Shown in pieces: positions 1 through 8,538 of a DNA stretch of 45,715 nucleotides. The position numbers and the translations under genes were made by a program. The notes beneath the pieces were generated by a model. The model was given only the letters and a program-made list of their open reading frames with translations. It searched no databases and was not told the DNA's origin. Location: the NCBI GenBank assembly GCA_021737425.1, contig JAIPDZ010000004.1, forward strand, positions 1-45,715, in the 5' to 3' direction. The DNA comes from Deltaproteobacteria bacterium (GTDB lineage Bacteria; Desulfobacterota; DSM-4660; Desulfatiglandales; Desulfatiglandaceae). Within the stretch, counting starts at the first letter, position 1. Each line of letters opens with the position of its first letter.

Positions 1-261
1 TTACAGAAAGGAGGCCATGTTTGAAAAGAGATCAAACTACAATCGGCTTCCGGGAAAACATCCCAGAAAAAACGCTATTCAATTGTCAAAGAACAAGGGC
101 CTCACAGGCCCAAAAACTACCGCGAAGCGGTTTAGTTCATCCTTCTGTCTCGTCCAGCCCAGGCCGATTGAACCTTCCTATATTATGCATGACATTGAAT
201 TTATTCAGATCCCTGACAACATTGAGCGTTTCTGCAAGGCAAATAGGCGCCAAAAAACCGT
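1..261. other. Non-coding left edge
   Basis: No convincing gene is seen here. A plus-strand ATG at 17 follows a good Shine-Dalgarno-like AAAGGAGG, but only two bases separate them, and the frame it opens shows no recognisable domain and runs antisense through the VanZ-like gene. A GC-rich dyad at 97-111 lies about 150 bases beyond the stop of the minus-strand VanZ-like gene and is annotated separately as a possible terminator. Confidence 0.4.
87..111 (-). terminator. Possible intrinsic terminator after the VanZ-like gene
   Basis: GGGCCT (97-102) and AGGCCC (106-111) pair perfectly around a three-base loop. Read on the minus strand the stem is followed by a T-rich stretch (TTGTTCTTT), the expected order for a rho-independent terminator of the leftward genes. 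The T-run is interrupted and the distance from the stop is long, so this is tentative. Confidence 0.35.
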
Positions 262-747
262 TTACCCCTCCCGCATTATTTGCCTGCATTTTCCGGGTGC
301 GGGATCATTTGGCCTATATCCTTCGGATGAAACCCACTTTTTACGATTTCGAAACAGGAATATGCCCACTCCCACGCCCGTGCTGTTGGCGAGCATATCA
401 GCGGGCGAGACTTGTCTTCCGGGTACCCAATACTGAGCCAATTCCAGTCCGCACCCGAGGACAATCATCAAAAGTGCCGCCACCAATGCATGTCTCATGC
501 GGACAAATCCCAGGAAGGGAAGGGAGGCAAGCCACAGGTAAGCAAGAAAGTGGACAAGCTTATCAGCCCCGCTGAACGTATAGGGGATCTCCATTCTGGG
601 AAGGAGGGAAAGATAGGAGACCAGGAAAATGGAGAGGAGCCACACAATGCGTATGAGAGGCCCCCACCATGGAAACCGCTTATGCCATGAGGCCTGAGAG
701 GTTGTCGTAGCGTTGGGCAAAGAGTGAGGCCCTCCCTTGAAAGACAT
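262..747 (-). CDS. VanZ-like membrane protein
   Basis: A 161-residue membrane protein with about four hydrophobic segments (roughly residues 32-48, 64-82, 87-107 and 115-132). The family hallmarks are visible: a D-K-x-x-H pattern (DKLVHFLAY), a G-x-E-x-x-Q pattern (GCGLELAQYW) and an S-P-x-D-x-x-x-N pattern (SPADMLANS). VanZ was named from a teicoplanin-resistance locus, but most members are widespread inner-membrane proteins of unknown role, so no resistance function is implied. The start used overlaps the end of the upstream 150-residue gene by 68 bases; no closer in-frame ATG precedes the first membrane segment, so translational coupling or an alternative start is possible. It is the last gene of a leftward run with the unknown protein, cobU and the MBL hydrolase. 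Confidence 0.75.
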   Translation of the reverse strand: MSFKGGPHSLPNATTTSQASWHKRFPWWGPLIRIVWLLSIFLVSYLSLLPRMEIPYTFSGADKLVHFLAYLWLASLPFLGFVRMRHALVAALLMIVLGCGLELAQYWVPGRQVSPADMLANSTGVGVGIFLFRNRKKWVSSEGYRPNDPAPGKCRQIMREG

Positions 748-1132
748 TGCACTGGGTCAGGACATGTTCGGCTACCTTCATTCGCTTATCCTCCGGGAGT
801 TGGTTAAACTGAACGATAAACCTGTCCTCATCCTCGATCCGGCTCAATACCTCCCAGATCTCCTGGGGGGACATATCAGGGGAGATTGCCGTGTCGCCTG
901 CTTCGGCATTGCCAACCCCTTTGAACAGGTCCCGGGCCGTAACCATAATGTGCTCCAGGTCCTTTTCAATTTCTTGCTGTGCCGCCTCGAGATCCGCCTC
1001 GGTGCAACACAGTCCGGAGACCGGACAGGGAATCTGCTGATCCGCTATCCGTAGATCAATGCCGATATAGACCCCGGCTTCGTCTTTATTGTCGACCTCG
1101 GTGGCCTTTATGAGTCTGAACACATGTGCCAT
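680..1132 (-). CDS. Hypothetical protein, 150 residues
   Basis: I do not recognise this protein. It is soluble and acidic, with no signal peptide or membrane segment. It holds a PVSGLCC segment near residue 40 and an alpha-helical, E/Q-rich stretch at about residues 46-65. It is probably real: it starts 51 bases after the stop of cobU on the same strand, overlaps the VanZ-like gene downstream, and has codon use like its neighbours. The paired cysteines could bind metal or form a disulfide, but nothing else points to a function. Confidence 0.6.
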   Translation of the reverse strand: MAHVFRLIKATEVDNKDEAGVYIGIDLRIADQQIPCPVSGLCCTEADLEAAQQEIEKDLEHIMVTARDLFKGVGNAEAGDTAISPDMSPQEIWEVLSRIEDEDRFIVQFNQLPEDKRMKVAEHVLTQCNVFQGRASLFAQRYDNLSGLMA

Positions 1133-1183
1133 AAGATACCCTTTTGGAATAGTTAGGAAGTGGATCCTGATTAAAGCGGTCCC

Positions 1184-1714
1184 TTATTTGATGAACTGGG
1201 GAAGTCCGGCCACGGTCAGGACCACTTTATCCGCCAGTTGAGCCATCTCTTGGTTCAAGAATCCAGCCAGATCCCGGAACTCTCTGCCCAGGGGATGCTC
1301 GGGAACGATGCCCATCCCCACCTCATTGGACACCATGACCACGGTTTGCTCTATTTCCGAGACCGCCCGGATCAGCCGCTGTTCATGGGCGGCCACTCGT
1401 GTTTTCCCCTCTTTGAGCAGTACATTGCTCAGCCATACGGTCAAACAGTCCACCAAAACCGCATTCACGCGACTGCATTTGGTTTTTAGTGCCTCACCCA
1501 GAAGAAGCGGTTCCTCCATTAGTCGCCACTGGGGTCCACGCGCCGCCTGGTGGCGTCTGACCCGTTCTGCCATCTCCTCATCCTTCACCTCTGCCGTGGC
1601 AATGAAAAGGCAGGTCTCATAACGGTCCTGAACGTAATTAAGTGCCCATGAACTCTTGCCGCTCCTGGCCCCTCCCATGACGAGGATGATTTCTTTGGAG
1701 GTTGATTCATTCAT
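1184..1714 (-). CDS. cobU: Adenosylcobinamide kinase / adenosylcobinamide-phosphate guanylyltransferase
   Basis: Bifunctional enzyme of the nucleotide-loop assembly step of cobalamin synthesis. It phosphorylates adenosylcobinamide and then transfers GMP to give adenosylcobinamide-GDP. The P-loop GGARSGKSSWA lies at residues 14-24, followed by the family's R-x-x-x-H-x-x-x-R stretch (RRHQAARGPQW), the LVDCLTVWLSN segment and the VSNEVGMGIVP segment typical of CobU/CobP. At 176 residues it has the usual length. No other cobalamin genes are in the window, so this is an isolated member of the pathway. Its presence fits the cobalamin-linked MetH-activation-like gene at 30348. It lies between the MBL hydrolase and the unknown 150-residue gene on the same strand. 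Confidence 0.93.
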   Translation of the reverse strand: MNESTSKEIILVMGGARSGKSSWALNYVQDRYETCLFIATAEVKDEEMAERVRRHQAARGPQWRLMEEPLLLGEALKTKCSRVNAVLVDCLTVWLSNVLLKEGKTRVAAHEQRLIRAVSEIEQTVVMVSNEVGMGIVPEHPLGREFRDLAGFLNQEMAQLADKVVLTVAGLPQFIK

Positions 1715-1781
1715 AGGGCATCATGAACGCTGAAGGAGAATGCGGATAAAACAGACTGTGCAGACACCCGACAAGAAACAC

Positions 1782-2630
1782 TCAAAGAATCAGCTCGCTG
1801 CCTTCCCTGGCGGCTTCCACCGTGAGGGAGGCCTTTGCTTTTCGAGCCCATTCACTGCATCGCGCTTCGATGTCCTCTATTTCCGTGTCTGTTCGTGAGG
1901 GATTGTGATGAAACAGAATCAGGCGCCGGACCCCGGCCGCTATCCCCAGGTTCAGGGCGGATGCGCAATCAGAATGCCCCCAGCCCCTGTGCCGGTCAAT
2001 TTCGTCTTCGGTGAACTGGGCATCGTGGATGAGAATGTCGGCGTCTTTACAGAATCTGACGTAATCCTCAGGCCGACACCCGGCCCGCGCGGTTTCGGTC
2101 AGTTCATTATCGGTAATAAAGACCAGATGCCTGTGACCCTCTTCAAAACGATACCCGAAGGCCCCCTGGGGATGATTGAGGGGGATGGCTTCGATGCGGC
2201 AGTTATCGATGAAGAGCGACCTTTCTTTTTCGAGGGTTTTCAAGTGGGTGATCTCGGCACTCAACTCGTCGAATTGAATGGGGAAAAATCCGTCACCCAG
2301 ATTGTTGTCAAAAATAGCCCTCAGGCCCTTCATACCGGCCGGAAAGCCGCACACGGTGATGTTGGTGGTGGGCTTGAACGCGGGATCAAAAAAGGGAAAT
2401 CCCTGAATGTGGTCCCAGTGCACATGGGTCATGAGCAGGTGAACGTTGACCGGATCTCCCTGATCTATCAGGTGATCACCCAGGGGTCTGATGCCGGTTC
2501 CGGCATCCACGATGATTTTGCTGCCGCTCTCGAGATCGATCTCCAGACAACAGGTGTTTCCCCCGTACACGATGGTTTCTCTTCCGGGGGCGGCAATGGA
2601 TCCCCTTGTCCCCCAAAACGTAAGCTTCAT
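1782..2630 (-). CDS. MBL-fold metallo-hydrolase
   Basis: A 282-residue metallo-beta-lactamase-fold hydrolase. It begins with the KLTFWGTRGS strand typical of the subgroup that includes phosphoribosyl cyclic phosphodiesterases. The metal motif H-x-H-x-D-H is seen as THVHWDHIQG at about residues 68-77, with later ligands suggested by PLNHPQGAFGYR, FITDNE, ILIHDAQFTEDE and LILFHHNPSRTD. The substrate cannot be read from the sequence; cyclic nucleotides or phosphodiesters are plausible by family. It is probably the first gene of the leftward run ending in the VanZ-like gene, with 67 bases to cobU. Confidence 0.8.
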   Translation of the reverse strand: MKLTFWGTRGSIAAPGRETIVYGGNTCCLEIDLESGSKIIVDAGTGIRPLGDHLIDQGDPVNVHLLMTHVHWDHIQGFPFFDPAFKPTTNITVCGFPAGMKGLRAIFDNNLGDGFFPIQFDELSAEITHLKTLEKERSLFIDNCRIEAIPLNHPQGAFGYRFEEGHRHLVFITDNELTETARAGCRPEDYVRFCKDADILIHDAQFTEDEIDRHRGWGHSDCASALNLGIAAGVRRLILFHHNPSRTDTEIEDIEARCSEWARKAKASLTVEAAREGSELIL

Positions 2631-2764
2631 CTGATGTGTTCGCCCCTTTAACCCGTTAATGGTCCCCGCATGGGACCCTATCGTACCATAACCGGCGGGG
2701 GGAGTTTACGTCATCAATACAAGGGTGTCAATTCAAAAAACATAATGGATATGGCAAGATGGGC

Positions 2765-4024
2765 TTACTCGAAGGGGATCGAGTCAGCAATGGTTTCATC
2801 TAAGTACAGGGCGGCAAAGACCTTTGTATCTCGGATGATATCCGAAATCAGGCAATATTCGTTGGGCTGGTGTGCCGTATCCGGACAAGTAGACCATACT
2901 GCAGCGGGAAGTCCCTGTTGTCGAAAAAGGGCGGCCACTGTTCCTCCGCCGATCCCCATGGGACGGGCCTCCCTTCCGGTAACCGTGAGGATAGCCCGCC
3001 TTAATGCCCGGACCACCGGGGCATCAGGAGGGGTGGGATCTGCCGCGTCCTGCCGATGAACCGCCTCCACATCAATCTCAAGGCCTGTTTGACTGCTGAC
3101 TTCCAGGGATATGGCCTGTGCTGCGGCAATCACCTCATTGAGACTGTACCCGGGAAGCACGCGGCAGTCCACGTAAAAGGTGTCCCGACCCGGGATGGTA
3201 TTGATGTTGGGGACATTCCCCTCGACTTTGGTGGGCGAGAAAGTGGAACGGGACGGACTGAAAAGCGGGTCCGTGTCAGCAAACTGATCCTGGAGACCTT
3301 CCAGGGCCGTGATCAGCCGGGCCGCACAGATCAGGCTGTTCTTCCCTTTCTCCGGCGTACTGGCATGACACTGGTGTCCGGTCACCGTAAACTTAAGCCA
3401 TAACATGGATTTTTCCGCCACCTCGATCATGGTGCCGGAGGAGTCCCCCGCATCCGGCACCACAATCAGATCGGATTTCCTGAAATATTCCCGTCGGTGT
3501 TTAAGGACGTATTCAAGGCCATAGCGGTTTCCGGTCTCTTCGTCGGCCACAGCGATTAACCCCACCGGCCGTGTCAACTCATGTCCGGACTCGAGCACCG
3601 CCTTGAGGGCCAGAAAGGCGCTCACAAAACCATGCTGGTTATCCTCTACCCCCCGGCCGATAATACGGTCTTCTTCCACTGCTATCGTAAAGGGATCGGT
3701 TTTCCACAGGGAAAGATCGCCCGGGGGGACTACGTCCGCGTGGCTCAGGACCCATATGACAGGGGACGCCTGCTTCCCCTCCCACTTGGCAATCAGGTTG
3801 GGCCGGTAGCCATCCCGGGCCTGGTCATCCGGGGCCCGGATTTCCTCCACAAACGGGGGGTTGAGTCCCTTTAAAGCCTTTTTTATGAAAGCCATCTTTC
3901 GGTGTTCACCCGTCCCCCCGTTTAAAGGGCCTAACGCCGCCCTGGCAGTGAGTTCCCGCTGCAGGTCGATGATTTCTTGGGTATAACCGTCGATTCGTGT
4001 AAAAAACGCCGCGTAATTAGACAT
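2765..4024 (-). CDS. M20-family metallopeptidase (ArgE/DapE type)
   Basis: A 419-residue zinc-dependent deacylase or peptidase of the ArgE/DapE/CPG2 family. Metal-binding motifs are visible: a VLSHADVVP segment (first ligand His plus Asp), GRGVEDNQHG (bridging Asp), VADEETGNRYGLE (catalytic and metal Glu), VVPDAG, and a late C-terminal His in the DTAHQPNEYC segment. The dimerisation domain lies between about residues 200 and 310. The start at 4024 is chosen because AGGAGA sits six bases upstream; a longer frame to 4054 has no such site. Family members act on acylated amino acids or dipeptides, and the exact substrate is not determined. Its codon use matches its neighbours, and the acyltransferase gene ends 40 bases upstream on the same strand. 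Confidence 0.85.
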   Translation of the reverse strand: MSNYAAFFTRIDGYTQEIIDLQRELTARAALGPLNGGTGEHRKMAFIKKALKGLNPPFVEEIRAPDDQARDGYRPNLIAKWEGKQASPVIWVLSHADVVPPGDLSLWKTDPFTIAVEEDRIIGRGVEDNQHGFVSAFLALKAVLESGHELTRPVGLIAVADEETGNRYGLEYVLKHRREYFRKSDLIVVPDAGDSSGTMIEVAEKSMLWLKFTVTGHQCHASTPEKGKNSLICAARLITALEGLQDQFADTDPLFSPSRSTFSPTKVEGNVPNINTIPGRDTFYVDCRVLPGYSLNEVIAAAQAISLEVSSQTGLEIDVEAVHRQDAADPTPPDAPVVRALRRAILTVTGREARPMGIGGGTVAALFRQQGLPAAVWSTCPDTAHQPNEYCLISDIIRDTKVFAALYLDETIADSIPFE

Positions 4025-4064
4025 GATGTCTCCTGTTATTATCTCGAAAATCACAGCGACCGGA

Positions 4065-4706
4065 TCATTCCAGGCGTGAAAGCAGGGCGATTTGCCGCAT
4101 GACCGCGTTTAGACTTCGGTTCGGCCGCCCCGTTTTATCCGGATACAGGGGTCTTCCGAAGTGGATATTGACCCGGATTCTGATCCCTTTTCGGGTATAG
4201 TGCACACCCGCGGGAACGAGAGGGAGGGATAATCTGGACATGATTAGTCGCAGTATTCCCGCCTTGCCGGGACCCATCTTCCCTCTGTAATAAGTGCCCT
4301 CGGGGAAAACCACCACCCCTTGTCCGGCCTGGAGGTAATGAATCATGGCCCTCAGGGAATCCCTGCTTTTCAGGGGATTTTGGCGATTCAGAGGGATCCC
4401 CCCCAGGGATCGCATAAACCGTCCTGAAACCGGGCCTTGGAATAGCTCGTGCTTGGCAATATAGTACAGGGGTCTGGGGGTGGCCAGGGCGATGAGGGGA
4501 ATGTCCTGCCAGCACTGGTGTTTGGGCAGGAGGATAAAGGCATCATGTCGGGGAAGATGCCTTGCCCCTTCGGTCTTGAGGTCATAGAATAAAAAGAGTA
4601 TCCCTTTGGCAATGACCGCCACCATGCGGCACAGAGGGTCATTCCTTCCCAGGGATGCCCTGGATCCAAGCCGATTTCCCCGTTTAAAGGGCAAAAGTGT
4701 CTGCAA
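4065..4706 (-). CDS. 1-acyl-sn-glycerol-3-phosphate acyltransferase-like (PlsC family)
   Basis: A 213-residue membrane-associated acyltransferase of the PlsC/LPLAT family, expected to acylate lysophosphatidic acid or a related acceptor in phospholipid synthesis. The catalytic H-x4-D box appears as KHQCWQD at about residues 61-67, followed by SLGGIPLNR (block II) and VFPEGTYYRG (block III, substrate phosphate binding). A hydrophobic segment precedes the catalytic box. Length and motif spacing are normal. The gene has 21 bases to the DUF202 gene upstream and is probably cotranscribed with it. Confidence 0.85.
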   Translation of the reverse strand: MQTLLPFKRGNRLGSRASLGRNDPLCRMVAVIAKGILFLFYDLKTEGARHLPRHDAFILLPKHQCWQDIPLIALATPRPLYYIAKHELFQGPVSGRFMRSLGGIPLNRQNPLKSRDSLRAMIHYLQAGQGVVVFPEGTYYRGKMGPGKAGILRLIMSRLSLPLVPAGVHYTRKGIRIRVNIHFGRPLYPDKTGRPNRSLNAVMRQIALLSRLE

Positions 4707-4727
4707 GCGTATCTGTCTCCGACCCCA

Positions 4728-5039
4728 TCATCCTGTGTCTCTATTTTCCGCCTCTGCCTGTTGTCTACGCATGGCCCGATTCGTCCTCCCATAGGAGATC
4801 ACCCCCAGAACCATAGCGACTACGCCGGTAGGGAGCAGAATCCATCCCAGTGCGGCAACAAAGGGGTGCCCAAAGAACTTGATGAACGCCAGCCCGGATA
4901 TGAAGCATGCCAGCGCGGTTCGAAAATAGGATAGAAAGGTTCGCTGGTTTGCAAGATCGGTGCGGCAGCTGGCGAGATGATCCCGCACAAAGACATCCTG
5001 TTTGGAGAGTTGATTCGATCGATTATCCGATGCTGTCAT
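4728..5039 (-). CDS. DUF202 (YidH-like) inner-membrane protein
   Basis: A 103-residue protein with a polar N-terminus, the family signature LANQRTFLSYFRTALACF near residues 29-46, and two or three membrane segments. This R-T-x-L-x-x-x-R-T-A-L pattern is characteristic of DUF202/YidH, small inner-membrane proteins without an established role. It is the first gene of the leftward run and is divergent from the dehydratase cluster at 5258. Confidence 0.82.
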   Translation of the reverse strand: MTASDNRSNQLSKQDVFVRDHLASCRTDLANQRTFLSYFRTALACFISGLAFIKFFGHPFVAALGWILLPTGVVAMVLGVISYGRTNRAMRRQQAEAENRDTG

Positions 5040-5167
5040 GCCGTGAGCCCTTTAAAACCCTCATAAATCAGAATTCTCATCAATTCCCGTGGCCGGGATG
5101 GTCTGGGCAATCCCGCTATAGAAGAAAAATAGAAGATGGGCCGAGAGCCTGTCAAGGGTTTATGAAC

Positions 5168-5194
5168 TTGACATGCATTGAGCGGTTACAATAC
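5168..5194 (+). promoter_or_regulatory. Promoter-like elements ahead of the dehydratase cluster
   Basis: TTGACA at 5168-5173 is a consensus -35 box and TACAAT at 5187-5192 a five-of-six -10 box, but the 13-base spacing is too short for a normal sigma-70 promoter. With 17-base spacing the -10 would be the poorer ATACAA. The elements lie 65-90 bases ahead of the GTG at 5258. The same ten bases, GTTACAATAC, occur again at 8561-8570 just before the aminotransferase gene. Confidence 0.35.
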
Positions 5195-5257
5195 AAAGGT
5201 GTGGGATCTCAGGAATACCTGGATCTAACCCCCAACCCCGGGTAAACGAAAACGGCA

Positions 5258-6331
5258 GTGACACGCACGGAATATCTCATAAGTCAGAAACAGATGGGCC
5301 GGCGCCTTATCGGCGCCTTTCCCGCCCAGTATCCCAAAGAGATCCTGTGGGCCATGAATGCGATCCCTGCTGAGATCTGGGATCCGCCGGTGGATACCAG
5401 TGAGGCCAATGCCCATCTTCAACCCTATATCTGTTCGGTAGTCAGAGCAGGTTTGGCGCTGATTCTGGAGGGAAAGTGCGATATGTTGGACGGCTTTCTC
5501 TTTCCTCACACCTGTGACTCTATTCAGAACCTGGCCTCTATAGTGAACGACTACTTGGGAATCCGAAAACCCTGTTACTTCTTTTATCCTCCCAAGGCCC
5601 CGTATCGGCATTCTTCCAGGCGGTATTTTGTTGAACAACTCAGGGCCCTGGTCACCGCCCTGGAAAAGACCATGGGACCCCTGGACCCGTCCAGCTTCAA
5701 ACAGAGCGTACAACAGGGGTTTGCCCTGGGGGCCCTCCTGGGGGAAATCTATGAACAGAGAAGGGCCGGCACCCTAAACGCACCCAACGCTGATTTTTAC
5801 GGTGTGCTTCGACAAGGGGAGTATCTGCACCCCGAGGATTTCATTCCCAGGCTGGAAGCGTTTAGAAGAACCGCCGAGAGAGAAGACACCTCCGGGCCCG
5901 GGGTGATCCTGAGCGGGGTGCTTCCCAATCCCCCTGAAATACTGAAGCTCCTGGATGCCTCAGGGGTCCGAATTGTGGATGACGATTTTATGAACTGCAG
6001 CAGAAGGTTCCTGATCCACGGGGAACCGGCTCAGGATCCTTTTGAGGCCTTGGCAGATGCTTATTTTTCCTTGCCCCCATGCACTACCAAAAATTCAAGC
6101 ATCCAGGAAAGGATAAACGGCCTTTTGGAAAAAATCGAAAAAAGCGGGGCCAGGGGGGTGATTTTTTATCTGGTAAAATTCTGCGAGCCCGAACTATTTG
6201 ACGTGCCGCTCGTTTCAGAGGCAGTCAAAGACCGTGGCATCCCCACCCTTGTACTGGATGTGGAGATCAATCAGGGGCTCACCGGGCAACTAACCACCCG
6301 AGTGGAGGCCTTTGTGGAGATGATCAGTTGA
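5258..6331 (+). CDS. 2-hydroxyacyl-CoA dehydratase / benzoyl-CoA reductase-like subunit (smaller)
   Basis: A 357-residue member of the HgdA/HgdB, BcrB/BcrC family, whose paired subunits carry [4Fe-4S] clusters and perform one-electron, ATP-driven dehydration or reduction of CoA thioesters. Three cysteines fall where family cluster ligands are expected: C59 (PYICSVVR), C86 (PHTCDSIQN) and C309 (VKFCEPELFD). It begins with GTG at 5258; no strong Shine-Dalgarno is seen, and an in-frame ATG exists 12 codons later. The next gene is a second paralogous subunit 37 bases on, followed by the activase, so the three form a complete electron-activation module. Neighbouring genes do not reveal the substrate. 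Confidence 0.85.
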   Translation: MTRTEYLISQKQMGRRLIGAFPAQYPKEILWAMNAIPAEIWDPPVDTSEANAHLQPYICSVVRAGLALILEGKCDMLDGFLFPHTCDSIQNLASIVNDYLGIRKPCYFFYPPKAPYRHSSRRYFVEQLRALVTALEKTMGPLDPSSFKQSVQQGFALGALLGEIYEQRRAGTLNAPNADFYGVLRQGEYLHPEDFIPRLEAFRRTAEREDTSGPGVILSGVLPNPPEILKLLDASGVRIVDDDFMNCSRRFLIHGEPAQDPFEALADAYFSLPPCTTKNSSIQERINGLLEKIEKSGARGVIFYLVKFCEPELFDVPLVSEAVKDRGIPTLVLDVEINQGLTGQLTTRVEAFVEMIS

Positions 6332-6368
6332 CGGATATTCGTGTCCGATCACGGAGAGGAAAACAGCC

Positions 6369-7682
6369 ATGTCCGTAGCGAAGCGCTGCGTCTATAGCTT
6401 TATGAAAGACCTGGGTGCACCGGTAACCATGGGGCTGGGTAGGGTCGCCAAGCGAAAGAAATCACGCCCACCCAACCCCTGCTTCGGTCCCCCGCTTGCG
6501 TGTACGGGAAGACTCAAAGAGATCATGACCCGTCACTACTTCCTTTCCCGCTATGCCGAAGGGGCCAAACCCGTAGCCTGGGTGACCAGCGGGGCGCCCG
6601 TGGAGATCCTGAGACCCTTTGACTTTTACACGGTATATCCGGAAAACCATGGGGCCCTGTGCGGGGCGCAACGGATGGGACCGGAACTGTGCAGCGCGGC
6701 AGAGGAGAACGGTTACCACCAGGACCTTTGCTCCTACGCCCGGATCGACCTGGGACATTTTCTATCCGGAAAAACCCCGGTGGGTAAATTGCCCAAACCC
6801 GATCTACTCTTTGCGTCCAATAATATCTGCCAGACCGTGGTGTACTGGTACAGGGTGCTCGCCCATAAGCTAAACATACCGCTGATCCTCTTTGATACGC
6901 CCTACAACTTTCAGGAAATCAATGATACGGATGTGGCCTATATGGTGCAGCAACTAAAGGAGATGATTCCGGTTTTGGAAGCGATATCAGGACGGCCCTT
7001 CGACGAACGGAAATTCCAGGATATGATTCGAATCGGCAAAGAGGCGGCCCTTACCTGGGGCCAGGTATTGGAGACCATGAAAGCAAAGCCGGCGCCCATG
7101 ACCATATTCGACGCCTTTGTTCACATGGCGCCCATCGTATCCCTGAGGGGGCTTCCGGTGGCCCTGACCTACTATCAAACCCTGCTCCACGAACTTAGAG
7201 AGAGGGCAAGAAAAGGAATCGGCGCCATTGCCCATGAAAAGAAGCGGCTGATGTGGGATAATATCGCCATCTGGTACAAGGTCCGGGATTTTTCGAATCT
7301 ATTTGCTGAAAAGGGGATGAATTTTGTGACCGCAACCTATACCAATGCCTGGGCCGAGACCATTCCCCACATGCATGCAGAACGGCCCCTGGAATCCATG
7401 GCCAAGGCCTACAGCCTGGTGATCCTTAATAACAATCTGAAACACCGCCTCAAGCTCATGGAGGATCTGATCCAAGCCTATGGGGTGGACGGACTGGTCA
7501 TCCATTCGGCCAAGAGTTGCAAGCCCTACTCTGTGGGACAATACGATCTAAAACGCCTGCTCATGGATCGGCTAAACATCCCCTGCGTGATCGTCGAGGC
7601 GGATATCACCGATTCTCGGGCCTATTCTGAGGAGCAGACCCGTACGCGTCTGGAGGCCTTTTTTGAGACCATGGGGGGGTGA
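6369..7682 (+). CDS. 2-hydroxyacyl-CoA dehydratase / benzoyl-CoA reductase-like subunit (larger)
   Basis: A 437-residue paralogue of the preceding gene, closest in build to the BcrC/BadD/HgdB-type subunits. Candidate cluster ligands are C121 (the family motif DLCSYAR), C154 (NNICQTVV) and C384 (SAKSCKPYS), matching the three-cysteine pattern of its partner. The start at 6369 is supported by GGAGAGGA nine bases upstream. The stop at 7680-7682 is separated by one base from the activase ATG at 7684, so translation is probably coupled. In this family the two subunits form a heterodimer that receives a high-energy electron from the activase. The acyl-CoA substrate is unknown. Confidence 0.87.
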   Translation: MSVAKRCVYSFMKDLGAPVTMGLGRVAKRKKSRPPNPCFGPPLACTGRLKEIMTRHYFLSRYAEGAKPVAWVTSGAPVEILRPFDFYTVYPENHGALCGAQRMGPELCSAAEENGYHQDLCSYARIDLGHFLSGKTPVGKLPKPDLLFASNNICQTVVYWYRVLAHKLNIPLILFDTPYNFQEINDTDVAYMVQQLKEMIPVLEAISGRPFDERKFQDMIRIGKEAALTWGQVLETMKAKPAPMTIFDAFVHMAPIVSLRGLPVALTYYQTLLHELRERARKGIGAIAHEKKRLMWDNIAIWYKVRDFSNLFAEKGMNFVTATYTNAWAETIPHMHAERPLESMAKAYSLVILNNNLKHRLKLMEDLIQAYGVDGLVIHSAKSCKPYSVGQYDLKRLLMDRLNIPCVIVEADITDSRAYSEEQTRTRLEAFFETMGG

Positions 7683-7683
7683 G

Positions 7684-8469
7684 ATGGAGGAAGACCATTA
7701 TTTCGCAGGCGTGGATGTGGGATCTCTCAGTACGGAAACGGTCATTGTTGACGCCGCAGGGGGGATGGTGGGGTATTCCATTACTTCCACCCAGGCAAAC
7801 AGTACTCAGGCCGGGCTGGAATCTCTGGAAAAGGCCCTTTTTGACACCGGTGTGGCGCGAGACCAAATCAAAAGACTCATCGCCACCGGATACGGACGGG
7901 TCTCCATCCCCTTTGCTGATAAACGCGTGACTGAGATTTCCTGCCATGCGGCCGGTGCACGGCACTTATTTCCGGATACTCAAACGGTTATCGATATAGG
8001 GGGCCAGGACTCAAAAGTAATCCGAGTGGGAGAAGGCGGCAAGGTCCTGGATTTTACCATGAATGACAAGTGCGCGGCCGGCACGGGCCGTTTTCTGGAG
8101 GTCATGGCTGCCAAGCTCGGGGTATCCCTGAATGATTTGGGCCCTCTCGCAGAACAGGCCCGGGGAGAAGCGGTCATCAGCAGCGTGTGTACAGTGTTTG
8201 CGGAAAGCGAGGTCGTCTCCCTTGTGGCCCGAAACCGTCCCAAGGAGGAAGTGATCCGGGGGCTGCACCGGGCCATCACCAACCGGGTGTTCAGTATGGT
8301 AAAGTCCGTGGGCGTGCACGGTTCGGTGACCATGAGCGGAGGGGTGGCCAAAAATATCGGTGTGGTGAAGCTTATGCAGGAAAAACTGGGCAGGCCCATT
8401 CACGTGTACACAGAACCGCAGATCATTGGGGCCCTCGGTGCGGCTCTTCTGGCCCGGAATTCCACATGA
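7684..8469 (+). CDS. 2-hydroxyacyl-CoA dehydratase activase (ASKHA ATPase, HgdC/BadF family)
   Basis: A 261-residue ATPase that, as a homodimer bridged by one [4Fe-4S] cluster, injects an electron into the dehydratase or reductase. The two bridging cysteines are visible as C130 (NDKCAAGTGRFLE) and C169 (SSVCTVFAESE). The nucleotide-binding signatures are GVDVGSLSTETV near residue 9, VIDIGGQDSKV near residue 103 and TMSGGVAKN near residue 220. The start at 7684 is preferred over the longer frame at 7663 because it follows the previous stop by one base and sits after a G-rich ribosome-binding stretch. At 261 residues it has the usual length for single-domain activases. Confidence 0.92.
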   Translation: MEEDHYFAGVDVGSLSTETVIVDAAGGMVGYSITSTQANSTQAGLESLEKALFDTGVARDQIKRLIATGYGRVSIPFADKRVTEISCHAAGARHLFPDTQTVIDIGGQDSKVIRVGEGGKVLDFTMNDKCAAGTGRFLEVMAAKLGVSLNDLGPLAEQARGEAVISSVCTVFAESEVVSLVARNRPKEEVIRGLHRAITNRVFSMVKSVGVHGSVTMSGGVAKNIGVVKLMQEKLGRPIHVYTEPQIIGALGAALLARNST

Positions 8470-8517
8470 ATGCAGTAAGCGGCTTGTTTTTCACTCATTG
8501 CATTCGGAACCATCCCT

Positions 8518-8538
8518 GCCCCGCTGTTCGGGCGGGGC
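8518..8538 (+). other. GC-rich hairpin between activase and aminotransferase genes
   Basis: GCCCCGC (8518-8524) and GCGGGGC (8532-8538) pair perfectly around a seven-base loop, 49 bases after the activase stop. No T-run follows, so it is a weak terminator at best; it could stabilise the upstream mRNA or attenuate transcription into the aminotransferase. Confidence 0.5.

Noticed and set aside
1905-2651. 248-codon open frame opposite the MBL hydrolase
   Set aside because: The opposite strand has complete MBL metal motifs, so this is a shadow.
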